From an uncultured Janibacter sp. (GTDB lineage: Bacteria; Actinomycetota; Actinomycetes; Actinomycetales; Dermatophilaceae): a stretch of DNA of 24,277 nt. Shown here in pieces: positions 6,685 through 13,350 of the stretch. The notes under the pieces were generated by a model. It was not told where the DNA came from and made no database searches. It was given only the letters and a program-made list of their open reading frames with translations. The stretch lies in assembly GCA_946222495.1 (NCBI GenBank), contig CAMICF010000014.1, positions 1 to 24,277 of the forward strand, given 5' to 3'. Both the position numbers and the translations under genes were made by a program. The stretch's first letter is position 1. Each line of letters opens with the position of its first letter.

Positions 6685-7131
6685 ATGACCGTGACATCGA
6701 ACCGCCCCAGCGGTGGCTACCTGGACAGGCCCTCCCCGAGTGGTCTGGCGGACGTCATCGAGATCATCCTCGACAAGGGAATGGTCATCGACGTGTACAT
6801 CCGCGTCTCGCTCATCGGCATCGAGGTGCTGACCATCGACGCACGCATCGTCATCGCGTCGGTGGACACCTACCTCCGCTTCGCCGAGGCCACCAACCGT
6901 CTTGACCTTGCCGAGAAGGGCAAGGACCTCGACGACCTCATCCACGGCACGATGAAGAGCGGGGCCAACGGCAAGACGCAGGGTGCGCTCGAGGGCGCCA
7001 AGAACGCCCTGCTCGGCAGCGACGACGACGATGACGAGGACGAGAAGTCGGAGCGTCCGCGTCGCAGCTCGGCGAGCCGCAGCAGCTCCTCCCGTGCCCC
7101 CCGCAAGCAGGCGGCGCGATCCAGTCGATGA
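6685..7131 (+). CDS. gvpA: Gas-vesicle major shell protein GvpA
   Basis: A 148-residue GvpA-family protein that would polymerise into the ribbed gas-vesicle wall. Residues 19-76 are the conserved core: SGLADVIEIILDKGMVIDVY, VSLIGIEVLTIDARIVIASV, then DTYLRFAEATNRLDL. Compared with the roughly 70-residue cyanobacterial GvpA, it carries a C-terminal extension typical of actinomycete GvpA. Here the extension ends in an Asp/Glu block (112-120) and a Ser/Arg-rich basic tail (121-148). AAAGGA precedes the ATG. It is longer than the J and S paralogues and the first GvpA-family gene in the operon, which supports the major-shell assignment; minor-shell use cannot be excluded. Confidence 0.9.
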   Translation: MTVTSNRPSGGYLDRPSPSGLADVIEIILDKGMVIDVYIRVSLIGIEVLTIDARIVIASVDTYLRFAEATNRLDLAEKGKDLDDLIHGTMKSGANGKTQGALEGAKNALLGSDDDDDEDEKSERPRRSSASRSSSSRAPRKQAARSSR

Positions 7132-7871
7132 CCGCTGAAGCATCCCAGGGCTTCTACGCCTACGGCATCGTCCCGTCCGACCGGACGGACCTGCCCGGCG
7201 AGGGTCTCGGGTTCGGCGAGCCGCGTCTTGCGGCCGTCGGGCCCGTGGCCGTTGTCGGTGAGTGGGTGGACCTGCAGGAAAACCTTGCGCGCAAGCGCTA
7301 TCTCACGGCGCACACGGACGTGCTCAACGCCCTCGCCCAGTCCGGGCCGGTGCTGCCGCTGCAGTTCGGCTCGGTCCTCGCCGACGACGGTGACGCCGTC
7401 ACCGACCTGCTCGCGGCCAACCAGGACTGGTACGCGGAGCGTCTGAGCGAGGTCGAGGGACAGAGCCAGTACGTCCTGCGGGCCCGGTACGACCTCGACG
7501 AGATGCTCGCGCAGCTCGTCGAGTCCGACCCCGAGGTCGCGCGGCTGCGCGAGCGCACCAAGGACCGGCCCGAGGAGGAGCGGCACGACGAGCGCGTCCG
7601 CCTGGGCCAGCTCGTCCAGTCCGCGATGGAGGCCCAGCAGAGCGAGGACGCGACGTGGCTCGAAGGGCGGGTCGCCCCCTTCGTCAGTGCCATCTCGCCG
7701 CGTGCCGTCGGCGGCATGGACGGTCTCGCGGAGCTCGCCGTGGCCGTGAGCCCCGCTCAGGTCGCGGAGTTCGAGGCGGCGGCCGAGGAGCTCGCGGCGG
7801 AGGTCCACCCGTGGGCCCGGCTGAGCCTCGTCGGCCCGATGGCGATGTACGACTTCGTCCCGAACGGCTGA
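7128..7871 (+). CDS. gvpF: Gas-vesicle protein GvpF (GvpL/GvpF family)
   Basis: A 247-residue GvpL/GvpF protein. The family supplies assembly factors; GvpF contacts GvpA during early assembly in other organisms. Visible family features are the N-terminal FYAYGIVPS strand, the AHTDVLNALAQSGPVLPLQFGSVL segment, a charged helical middle (about 100-165), and the C-terminal ARLSLVGPMAMYDFVPNG. The ATG at 7128 overlaps the gvpA stop by four bases. GvpL at 8928 is the paralogue; this one is named F because it directly follows gvpA, as in Streptomyces clusters. Confidence 0.9.
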   Translation: MTAEASQGFYAYGIVPSDRTDLPGEGLGFGEPRLAAVGPVAVVGEWVDLQENLARKRYLTAHTDVLNALAQSGPVLPLQFGSVLADDGDAVTDLLAANQDWYAERLSEVEGQSQYVLRARYDLDEMLAQLVESDPEVARLRERTKDRPEEERHDERVRLGQLVQSAMEAQQSEDATWLEGRVAPFVSAISPRAVGGMDGLAELAVAVSPAQVAEFEAAAEELAAEVHPWARLSLVGPMAMYDFVPNG

Positions 7872-7876
7872 CGAGG

Positions 7877-8128
7877 ATGGGTCTCCTCAAGGAGGTCGTG
7901 CTCCTGCCGGTCGCCCCGATGCGTGGGACCCTGTGGGTCGCCGAGCGGGTGCTGGAGAAGGCCGAGGAGGACTACTTCAACCCCGGCCTCATCCGGCGTG
8001 AGATCGAGCAGGTCGACGAGCTGAGGCGATCGGGCGAGATCACCGACGACGAGGCCGACGAGTGGGAGGAGTCGCTCATCGAGCGACTCATCGAGAGCAG
8101 GCGCCGACCCGGCGCACGAGGAGGATGA
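7877..8128 (+). CDS. gvpG: Gas-vesicle protein GvpG
   Basis: A short, 83-residue helical protein. The N-terminus GLLKEVVLLPVAPMRGTLWV is the characteristic GvpG opening, followed by a charged coiled-coil-prone stretch (ERVLEKAEEDYFNPGLIRRE; DELRRSGEITDDEADEWEES). GvpG is an accessory assembly protein that forms complexes with other Gvp proteins. ATG 7877 lies 5 bp after the gvpF stop, with ACGAGG immediately upstream. Confidence 0.88.
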   Translation: MGLLKEVVLLPVAPMRGTLWVAERVLEKAEEDYFNPGLIRREIEQVDELRRSGEITDDEADEWEESLIERLIESRRRPGARGG

Positions 8129-8133
8129 CACGC

Positions 8134-8565
8134 ATGGCCGACACGAAGCAGTCGAGCGAGACCACGCAGCCGGACGACGGGGCAGCCGCGCCGAAGAAGA
8201 AGGCTGCGAGCCGTCCCCGCACGCGCAAGACCGCGAGCGGTGCGCGCCCGCCGGCGAAGAAGACCGCATCGGCGGCGTCGCGTCCTGCGGCGAAGAAGGC
8301 CGGTGCGATCGCCATCGCCCGCACCGCGCAGGAGCAGCTGACCGAGCTGCTCAACAAGGACAGCGAGACGGTGATCGGGATCCAGCGCACCGAGGACGGC
8401 TGGGAGGTCGACCTCGAGGTCGTGGAGACCCAGCGCATCCCGGACACCACCGACGTGCTCGCGATCTACCGCGTCCAGCTCGACGCCGACGGCGACATCG
8501 AGGGCTACCAGCGGCTGGACCGGTACATCCGCGGCAAGACCGAAGGGGGCAGCGCCCGTGGCTGA
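8134..8565 (+). CDS. gvpO: Gas-vesicle protein GvpO
   Basis: A 143-residue protein with a basic, Ala/Lys/Arg-rich disordered N-terminus (1-57; KKKAASRPRTRKTAS, PAKKTASAASRPAAKKAG). The conserved GvpO domain follows (58-135; ARTAQEQLTELLNKDSETVI, EDGWEVDLEVVETQRIPDT, AIYRVQLDADGDIEGYQRL, DRYIRG). GvpO is required for gas-vesicle formation in haloarchaea; its activity is not settled. ATG 8134 is preferred over the in-frame ATG 8125 because GAGGAGG at 8118-8124 is correctly spaced only for 8134. In Streptomyces gvpO leads the operon; here it sits after gvpG. Confidence 0.88.
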   Translation: MADTKQSSETTQPDDGAAAPKKKAASRPRTRKTASGARPPAKKTASAASRPAAKKAGAIAIARTAQEQLTELLNKDSETVIGIQRTEDGWEVDLEVVETQRIPDTTDVLAIYRVQLDADGDIEGYQRLDRYIRGKTEGGSARG

Positions 8566-8935
8566 GCAGCCTTCCCGTCCCTCGGCGCCGCAGCAGGCGC
8601 CGCCCTTCCAAGGGGCGATGCAGCGGCAGATGGAGCCCCGGCAGGCCAACCTCGCCGACATCCTCGAGCGGGTGCTCGACAAGGGCATCGTCATCGCCGG
8701 AGACATCTCCGTCTCGCTCGTCGACGTCGAGCTGCTGACCATCCGGATCCGGTTGCTCGTCGCCTCGGTCGACCGCGCCAAGGAGATGGGGATCGACTGG
8801 TGGGAGAGCGACCCCATGCTCAGCTCCAAGGCACGTCGCCAGCGCGAGCTGTCGTCCGAGCGGCAGGAGTCCCTGGAGCAGGAGAACGAGGAGCTGCGTC
8901 GGCGGCTCGACCAGCTGGAGGCCAAGAGTGAGTGA
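8558..8935 (+). CDS. gvpJ: Gas-vesicle minor shell protein GvpJ
   Basis: A 125-residue GvpA-family paralogue. The core at 31-72 (NLADILERVLDKGIVIAGDI, SVSLVDVELLTIRIRLLVAS) is followed by DWWESDPMLSS at 80-90, a hallmark of GvpJ/minor shell proteins. A charged, heptad-like helix (92-123, SSERQESLEQENEELRRRLD) makes a coiled coil likely. GvpJ is thought to help nucleate or shape the vesicle tips. The GTG at 8558 overlaps the end of gvpO by 8 bases, with GAAGGGGG upstream. Confidence 0.88.
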   Translation: MAEQPSRPSAPQQAPPFQGAMQRQMEPRQANLADILERVLDKGIVIAGDISVSLVDVELLTIRIRLLVASVDRAKEMGIDWWESDPMLSSKARRQRELSSERQESLEQENEELRRRLDQLEAKSE

Positions 8936-9677
8936 CGGGCTCTACGCCTACGCCGTGACCCGGCAAGACGTCGCCGAGGCGGTGCAGGCCACCGGTATCG
9001 CCGGCGCGCAGACCCAGGTCGTCAGCCATGACGGGCTGGCGGCGATCGTGTCCCCGGTCGATCTCGACGACTTCGGCGAAGGGGGTCTCCGTCAGCACCT
9101 GGAGGACCTGGACTGGGTGCGTGACGTCGCCTTCGCCCACGACGACGTCGTGCGTGAGGTCGCCCGCAGGGGACCGGTCGCACCGCTGCGTCTGGCCACG
9201 GTCTTCCTCGGCCCCGACTCGGTGAAGGACCGCCTGCGCGAGATCGGCCCCGAGGTGGCCCAGGTGCTCGACCGGGTCGACGGCCGGGCCGAGTGGAGCG
9301 TCAAGGCGTACAGCCAGCGCGACGCGACCGGTGGCGCCGGTGGCGATCGGCCGACGTCCGGGCGGGACTACCTCGCCCGGCGACGGCAGGAGGCGCAGGA
9401 CAAGGAGGCCTCCTCGGAGCGTCACGTCGACGCGGTCGAGGCCCTGCACGCGCAGCTGGCGCAGGTCGCCGTCGCTGGACGCCATCTCGCCGCCCAGGAC
9501 CGGCAGCTCACCGGCCACACCGGCGAGATGATCATGAACGCCGCGTACCTCGTCGGCGACGACGACGCCGAGGGCTTCCGTCGCCTCGTGGACGAGGCCG
9601 ACGCGCCTGCCGGTCTGCGCTTCGAGGTCGAGGGGCCGTGGCCGCCCTACTCCTTCGCCGTGCTGGAGCAGGCATGA
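8928..9677 (+). CDS. gvpL: Gas-vesicle protein GvpL (GvpL/GvpF family)
   Basis: The second GvpL/GvpF paralogue, 249 residues. It shows the family's N-terminal LYAYAVTR strand, AFAHDDVVREVARRGPVAPL and RLATVFLG, a charged helical insert (about 125-180), and the C-terminal RFEVEGPWPPYSFAVLEQA. The GTG at 8928 overlaps the gvpJ stop by 8 bases. GvpL interacts with many Gvp proteins in haloarchaea and may scaffold assembly. It lies between J and S exactly as in Streptomyces J-L-S-K order, which supports L rather than F. Confidence 0.9.
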   Translation: MSDGLYAYAVTRQDVAEAVQATGIAGAQTQVVSHDGLAAIVSPVDLDDFGEGGLRQHLEDLDWVRDVAFAHDDVVREVARRGPVAPLRLATVFLGPDSVKDRLREIGPEVAQVLDRVDGRAEWSVKAYSQRDATGGAGGDRPTSGRDYLARRRQEAQDKEASSERHVDAVEALHAQLAQVAVAGRHLAAQDRQLTGHTGEMIMNAAYLVGDDDAEGFRRLVDEADAPAGLRFEVEGPWPPYSFAVLEQA

Positions 9678-9892
9678 GCGTGCCCGCCCAGCAGGGGGCG
9701 CAGGACGTGGAGCCGGGCAACCGCGCGGCACTCGCGCCGGTGGCCCTCGTCGACCTGCTCGACCGGCTCCTCGGCGAGGGAGTCGTCCTCTCGGGCGACC
9801 TCGTCATCTCCCTGGCCGGGGTCGACCTCGTCGAGGTGCACCTCCACGCGCTCATCACGTCGGTGCGGGCAGAGATGTGGGACCGGCCATGA
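9674..9892 (+). CDS. gvpS: Gas-vesicle minor shell protein GvpS (GvpA family)
   Basis: A compact, 72-residue GvpA-family protein: APVALVDLLDRLLGEGVVLS, GDLVISLAGVDLVEVHLHAL, ITSVRAEM. It keeps the helix-strand-strand-helix shell core but has no tail. It is named S by actinobacterial convention and position (between L and K); by sequence it could equally be called GvpM-like. The ATG overlaps the gvpL stop by four bases (ATGA), and its own stop overlaps gvpK in the same way. Confidence 0.85.
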   Translation: MSVPAQQGAQDVEPGNRAALAPVALVDLLDRLLGEGVVLSGDLVISLAGVDLVEVHLHALITSVRAEMWDRP

Positions 9893-10206
9893 CCGAGTCG
9901 GACCCGACCCAGCCCACCGGCGCCGGTGAGGGGTACTCCCTTCCCCGGCGCATGGAGACCGACGCGGACTCCGTGGAGCGCGACCTCATCAAGCTCGTCC
10001 TGACGATCGTCGAGCTGGTGCGTCAGCTCATGGAGAAGCAGGCGTTGCGCCGCGTCGACCAGGGCGACCTCGAGGAGGACCAGGTCGAGGAGCTCGGCAC
10101 CGCGCTCATGCGTCTCGAGGACGCGATGACCGACCTGCAGGAGCGCTTCGACCTCACCGCCGAGGACCTCAACCTCGACCTCGGCCCGCTCGGCACCATC
10201 CTCTAG
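9889..10206 (+). CDS. gvpK: Gas-vesicle protein GvpK
   Basis: A 105-residue GvpK-family protein and the last gene of the operon. The conserved region is RMETDADSVERDLIKLVLTI, VELVRQLMEKQALRRVDQGD, then the heptad-like helix DQVEELGTALMRLEDAMTDL and the terminal DLNLDLGPLGTIL. GvpK is needed for vesicle formation, but its molecular role is unclear. ATG 9889 forms an ATGA overlap with gvpS and is preferred over the in-frame ATG at 9877. The stop is 11 bp from that of the convergent minus-strand gene. Confidence 0.9.
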   Translation: MTESDPTQPTGAGEGYSLPRRMETDADSVERDLIKLVLTIVELVRQLMEKQALRRVDQGDLEEDQVEELGTALMRLEDAMTDLQERFDLTAEDLNLDLGPLGTIL

Positions 10207-10218
10207 CGAGGCCTCGCT
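10205..10218. terminator. 14-bp perfect palindrome between convergent stop codons
   Basis: AGCGAGGCCTCGCT spans the gvpK stop (10204-10206) and reaches the stop of the convergent NagZ-like gene (10218-10220). A hairpin would have a 5-bp stem with a GGCC loop. It is too weak to call confidently but is the only structure available to separate the two transcription units. Confidence 0.3.
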
Positions 10219-11639
10219 CAGAGCTGGGTGTTGAGGTATCGCTGCAACCGGCGGACCGTGGAGCTGTCCCAGTGGGTCGTGCCGTTGCGGCTCATCCCGA
10301 GGTAGGTCTGCAGGTCACGGAAGGACCGGGCGTCCATGCGACCGGTGGTCGGCGTCCCGATCCGGTACTGCAGCGAGCGGATCGTGGCGGAGTCGAGCCG
10401 TCCGCTCCGGTCGCGGCCGAGCCAGTCCTGCAGGCGCTTCGTCGTCCAGCTCGAGTAGGTGCCGCTGGCGGTGAGCCGCATGCCGAGCAGACCCGCCTCC
10501 TCCTTGCCCTCGAGCACGCGGAGCGAGGCCTCGTCGACCTTCTGCGCGAAGGCGGGGTCGGCGGCGGCCTTCTTCTTCACCGCGGCGACCATCTGCGGCA
10601 GGGTGTCCGTCCGCGCGGTGAGGACCATGTCCCCGCCGGCGTCGATGAACTTCGTCGCCCGCTCGGCCGGCGTCCAGTCCTGGACGGCCTTGGCGTTGCC
10701 GACGTCGTCGGTCATGACGATGCCGTCGTAGCCGAGGCTCCCGCGGAGGACGGAGTCGATGACCTTGGGAGAGAAGAGCGCCGGCTGCGTGGCATCGATC
10801 TTCGTGTACGTCGCCGAGGACATCATGACGAAGGGGGTGTTCCCGTCCGCGGCGCTGGCGAAGGGGGCGAGGTTGGCGTCGTCGGCGGTCGTCACGGTGT
10901 CCTTGACCCCCTTCGTCGTGTCGGTGTTGCCCTTGACCCGGCCGAGGCCGGGGAAGTGCTTGACGGTCGTGGCCACGCCGGCGCCGCGCATGCCGTACCG
11001 GAAGGCGCCGCCCTTCTCCGTCACCGCCGCTGCCGTGGAGCCGTACTCGCGGTCCAGCTGACCGATCGGCTCGTTGGTGGCCTTGTCCGCGGTGGGGACG
11101 ACGTCGAGCACCGGCGCGAGGTTGGTGTTGACCCCGGACCGGCTCATCTGGGTGCCCCAGCGGCGCACATCGCTGCGAAGGGAGTCCCTGCTCTGCCTGC
11201 CCTGCCGGACCGCCGAGGGCATCTCGGAGTAGCCCGTCCCACGGAGGACCTGGACCTGGCCGCCTTCCTGGTCCGCGGAGACGAAGGAGGGGATCCTGTT
11301 CGTGGCGGCGCGGGACTCGGTGAGCTGCTGGACCGAGGTGCTCACGGACCGGACGTGGTTGGCGCCCTTCGTGGTGCGACCCATGAGGATGACGTTGCCG
11401 ACGTGCTGGTCACGCACGACCTGACGGAGGCCGGGGGAGACCGAGTCGACCGGGGTGGCGACCATGAAGAGCTGGCCGATGCGCTGGTCGCGAGCCAGCT
11501 CGGCATGGGCCCGCTGCGCGGTGGTCGTCGCAGCGGTGCGCGAGGTCGTGGTCGTGGTCGGCGCTGCCGAGGCAGCCGTGGCGGAGGAGAGGAGGGCGAC
11601 CGCCGAGACGGCCGCGATGGACGACAGCGAAGTCTTCAT
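10218..11639 (-). CDS. Secreted glycoside hydrolase family 3 (NagZ-like) protein with peptidoglycan-binding-like C-terminus
   Basis: A 473-residue predicted exported protein. Residues 1-25 form a signal peptide (MKTSLSSIAAVSAVALLSSA, cleavage after TAASA). Residues 45-390 form a GH3 N-terminal barrel: DQEGGQVQVL, NTNLAPVLDV, KHFPGLG (227-233), and the nucleophile region IVMTDDVGNA with Asp311. Such enzymes release N-acetylglucosamine from peptidoglycan fragments. The usual NagZ Asp-Ser-His loop reads DTTKG (240-244), so the canonical acid/base His is absent. The C-terminus (395-473) contains two repeats resembling peptidoglycan-binding helices (TTKRLQDWLG, TVRRLQRYLN), suggesting wall attachment. 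GGAGG is only 1 nt from the ATG, but the signal peptide supports this start. It follows the CoA-transferase gene by 42 bp and may be co-transcribed. Confidence 0.82.
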   Translation of the reverse strand: MKTSLSSIAAVSAVALLSSATAASAAPTTTTTSRTAATTTAQRAHAELARDQRIGQLFMVATPVDSVSPGLRQVVRDQHVGNVILMGRTTKGANHVRSVSTSVQQLTESRAATNRIPSFVSADQEGGQVQVLRGTGYSEMPSAVRQGRQSRDSLRSDVRRWGTQMSRSGVNTNLAPVLDVVPTADKATNEPIGQLDREYGSTAAAVTEKGGAFRYGMRGAGVATTVKHFPGLGRVKGNTDTTKGVKDTVTTADDANLAPFASAADGNTPFVMMSSATYTKIDATQPALFSPKVIDSVLRGSLGYDGIVMTDDVGNAKAVQDWTPAERATKFIDAGGDMVLTARTDTLPQMVAAVKKKAAADPAFAQKVDEASLRVLEGKEEAGLLGMRLTASGTYSSWTTKRLQDWLGRDRSGRLDSATIRSLQYRIGTPTTGRMDARSFRDLQTYLGMSRNGTTHWDSSTVRRLQRYLNTQL

Positions 11640-11681
11640 GCCTCCACAGTGGCACCGATCCGTGTCCCTGTCAGGACAATC

Positions 11682-13193
11682 TCATGGGTGCATGCTGCCC
11701 GTGTCGAGGAAACGCTGGTGCCAGCTGAGGGCCTCATCGAGCAGGTGCGGGGTGTGCACCGCCTCGGGACGCGCGGACCGGGCCCGCTCCACGTAGTCGA
11801 GCAGCGCGGGGCGGAAGGCGGGATCGGCGCAGTGGGTGATGATCCGCTGCGACCGGGCGCGCGGCGAGAGGCCGCGCAGGTCGGCCAGCCCGTGCTCGCT
11901 GACGATGACCTGCACGTCGTGCTCGGTGTGGTCGACGTGGCTCGCCATCGGGACGAAGGCCGAGACCTCGCCGTTCTTGGCGGTCGAGGGCGTGAGGAAG
12001 AAGTTGAGGAAGGCATTGCGCGCGAAGTCGCCGCTGCCGCCGATGCCGTTCATGATCGTGCTGCCGGTGACGTGGGTCGAGTTGACGTTGCCGTAGATGT
12101 CGGCCTCGATCATGCCGTTCATCGCGATGACGCCGAGCCGCCGCACGAGCTCGGGGTGGTTGGAGATCTCCTCGCTGCGCAGGAGGATCCGGCCCTTGTA
12201 GCTGCTGATGTTCTCGAGGAAGCGCTCCACCCCGATGTCGGAGAGCCCGAAGGAGGTGGCCGACGCCGCGCGGAGCGTGCCGCTGTCGAGCAGGTCGAGG
12301 AGCCCGTCCTGGATGACCTCGGTGTAGGCCACGAGGTCGGTGAACTCGCTGCCGTCCAAGCCCGCGAGAACGGCATTGGCGACATTGCCGACGCCCGACT
12401 GGAGGGGGAGGAGGGAGGCGGGCATGCGACCGGCACGCACCTCGGCCCGGAGGAAGTCGACGACGTGACCGGCGATGGCCTCCGACGTGGCATCGGGCTC
12501 GCTGAAGGGGGAGTTGCGGTCGCGTCGGTCGGTCTCGACCACGGCGACCACCTTGGCGGGGTCGACCTGCAGGTACGGGTCGCCGATGCGCTGCATCGGG
12601 TCGGTGAGCTGGATCGGACGACGGTCGGGCGGAAGGGCGGTGCCGTGGTAGACGTCGTGGAAGCCCTCGAACTCCCGCGGCTGCCAGTGGTTGACCTCGA
12701 GGATCACCCGGTCGGCCTGCTCGAGCCAGGTCTTGTTGTTGCCGACCGAGCTGCTCGGGACGAGCAGGCCGTTGGGCAGGATGGCCGCGACCTCGACGAC
12801 CGCGACGTCGAGGTTGCCGTAGAAGCCGAACCACATGTGCTGGGCGGAGTGGCTCAGGTGGGCGTCGACGTAGTCGACCTCGCCGGTGTTGATGAGCCGG
12901 CGCATCGTCGGGTCGGAGTTGTAGGGGAGCCGGCTGGAGACGCCGTTGGCCTTCGCCAGCACCCCGTCCGCGTCCGGCGCCGTCGAGGCGCCGGTCCACA
13001 GGCCGATGCGGAAGTCCTCGCCGCGGGCGTGGGCGGCGGTCATCCGGTCGTGGAGTGCCTCGGGCAGGGCCTTGGGATACCCGGCGCCGGTGAAGCCGCT
13101 CATGCCGACGTTGTCCCCGGGGTGGATCTGCTCCGCCGCGGCCGCGGCGGAGGTGACACGAGTGCTGAGGACCGGGCAGGTGATGCGACTCAT
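11682..13193 (-). CDS. Succinyl-CoA:acetate CoA-transferase / acetyl-CoA hydrolase family
   Basis: A 503-residue family I CoA-transferase that would move CoA between carboxylic acids such as succinate, acetate or propionate. The N-terminal domain includes GDNVGMSGFTGAGYPKALP and VDYVDAHLSHSAQHMWFG. The catalytic glutamate is Glu292 in AYTEVIQDG, matching AarC Glu294 in position. The glycine-rich GIGGSGDFARNAF segment and VSEHGLADLRGLSPRAR are typical of the AarC/Cat1/ScpC group, as is the length of about 500 residues. The ATG is preceded by AGGA on the minus strand. Exact substrate choice cannot be read from sequence. Confidence 0.88.
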   Translation of the reverse strand: MSRITCPVLSTRVTSAAAAAEQIHPGDNVGMSGFTGAGYPKALPEALHDRMTAAHARGEDFRIGLWTGASTAPDADGVLAKANGVSSRLPYNSDPTMRRLINTGEVDYVDAHLSHSAQHMWFGFYGNLDVAVVEVAAILPNGLLVPSSSVGNNKTWLEQADRVILEVNHWQPREFEGFHDVYHGTALPPDRRPIQLTDPMQRIGDPYLQVDPAKVVAVVETDRRDRNSPFSEPDATSEAIAGHVVDFLRAEVRAGRMPASLLPLQSGVGNVANAVLAGLDGSEFTDLVAYTEVIQDGLLDLLDSGTLRAASATSFGLSDIGVERFLENISSYKGRILLRSEEISNHPELVRRLGVIAMNGMIEADIYGNVNSTHVTGSTIMNGIGGSGDFARNAFLNFFLTPSTAKNGEVSAFVPMASHVDHTEHDVQVIVSEHGLADLRGLSPRARSQRIITHCADPAFRPALLDYVERARSARPEAVHTPHLLDEALSWHQRFLDTGSMHP

Positions 13194-13297
13194 GCGGTCA
13201 TCCTGTCAGGGCGACCGTTGTGTGTTGAACCGGTAGTCCCGGAGCCGGCAGGCCCCCATGGAGGGTCGCCGGCAGCAGGACTCCCTTCTCGACACGA

Positions 13298-13336
13298 CGA
13301 AGGGCGGGACCCCCGTGTGGGGAGTCCCGCCCTTCG
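13298..13336 (-). terminator. Strong hairpin terminator of glnA
   Basis: CGAAGGGCGGGAC at 13298-13310 pairs perfectly with GTCCCGCCCTTCG at 13324-13336 (13 bp). The loop can pair further (CCCC with GGGG). It starts 15 nt downstream of the glnA stop on the minus strand. There is no U-tract, a common form of hairpin in GC-rich actinobacteria. Confidence 0.85.
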
Positions 13337-13350
13337 CGTGGGGTGTCGGC

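Noticed and set aside
4443..7143. Long minus-strand open frames opposite gvpY, gvpZ and gvpA
   Set aside because: They mirror the repetitive Lys/Ala and Glu/Asp codons of the real genes and show only Leu/Gly/Arg low complexity.
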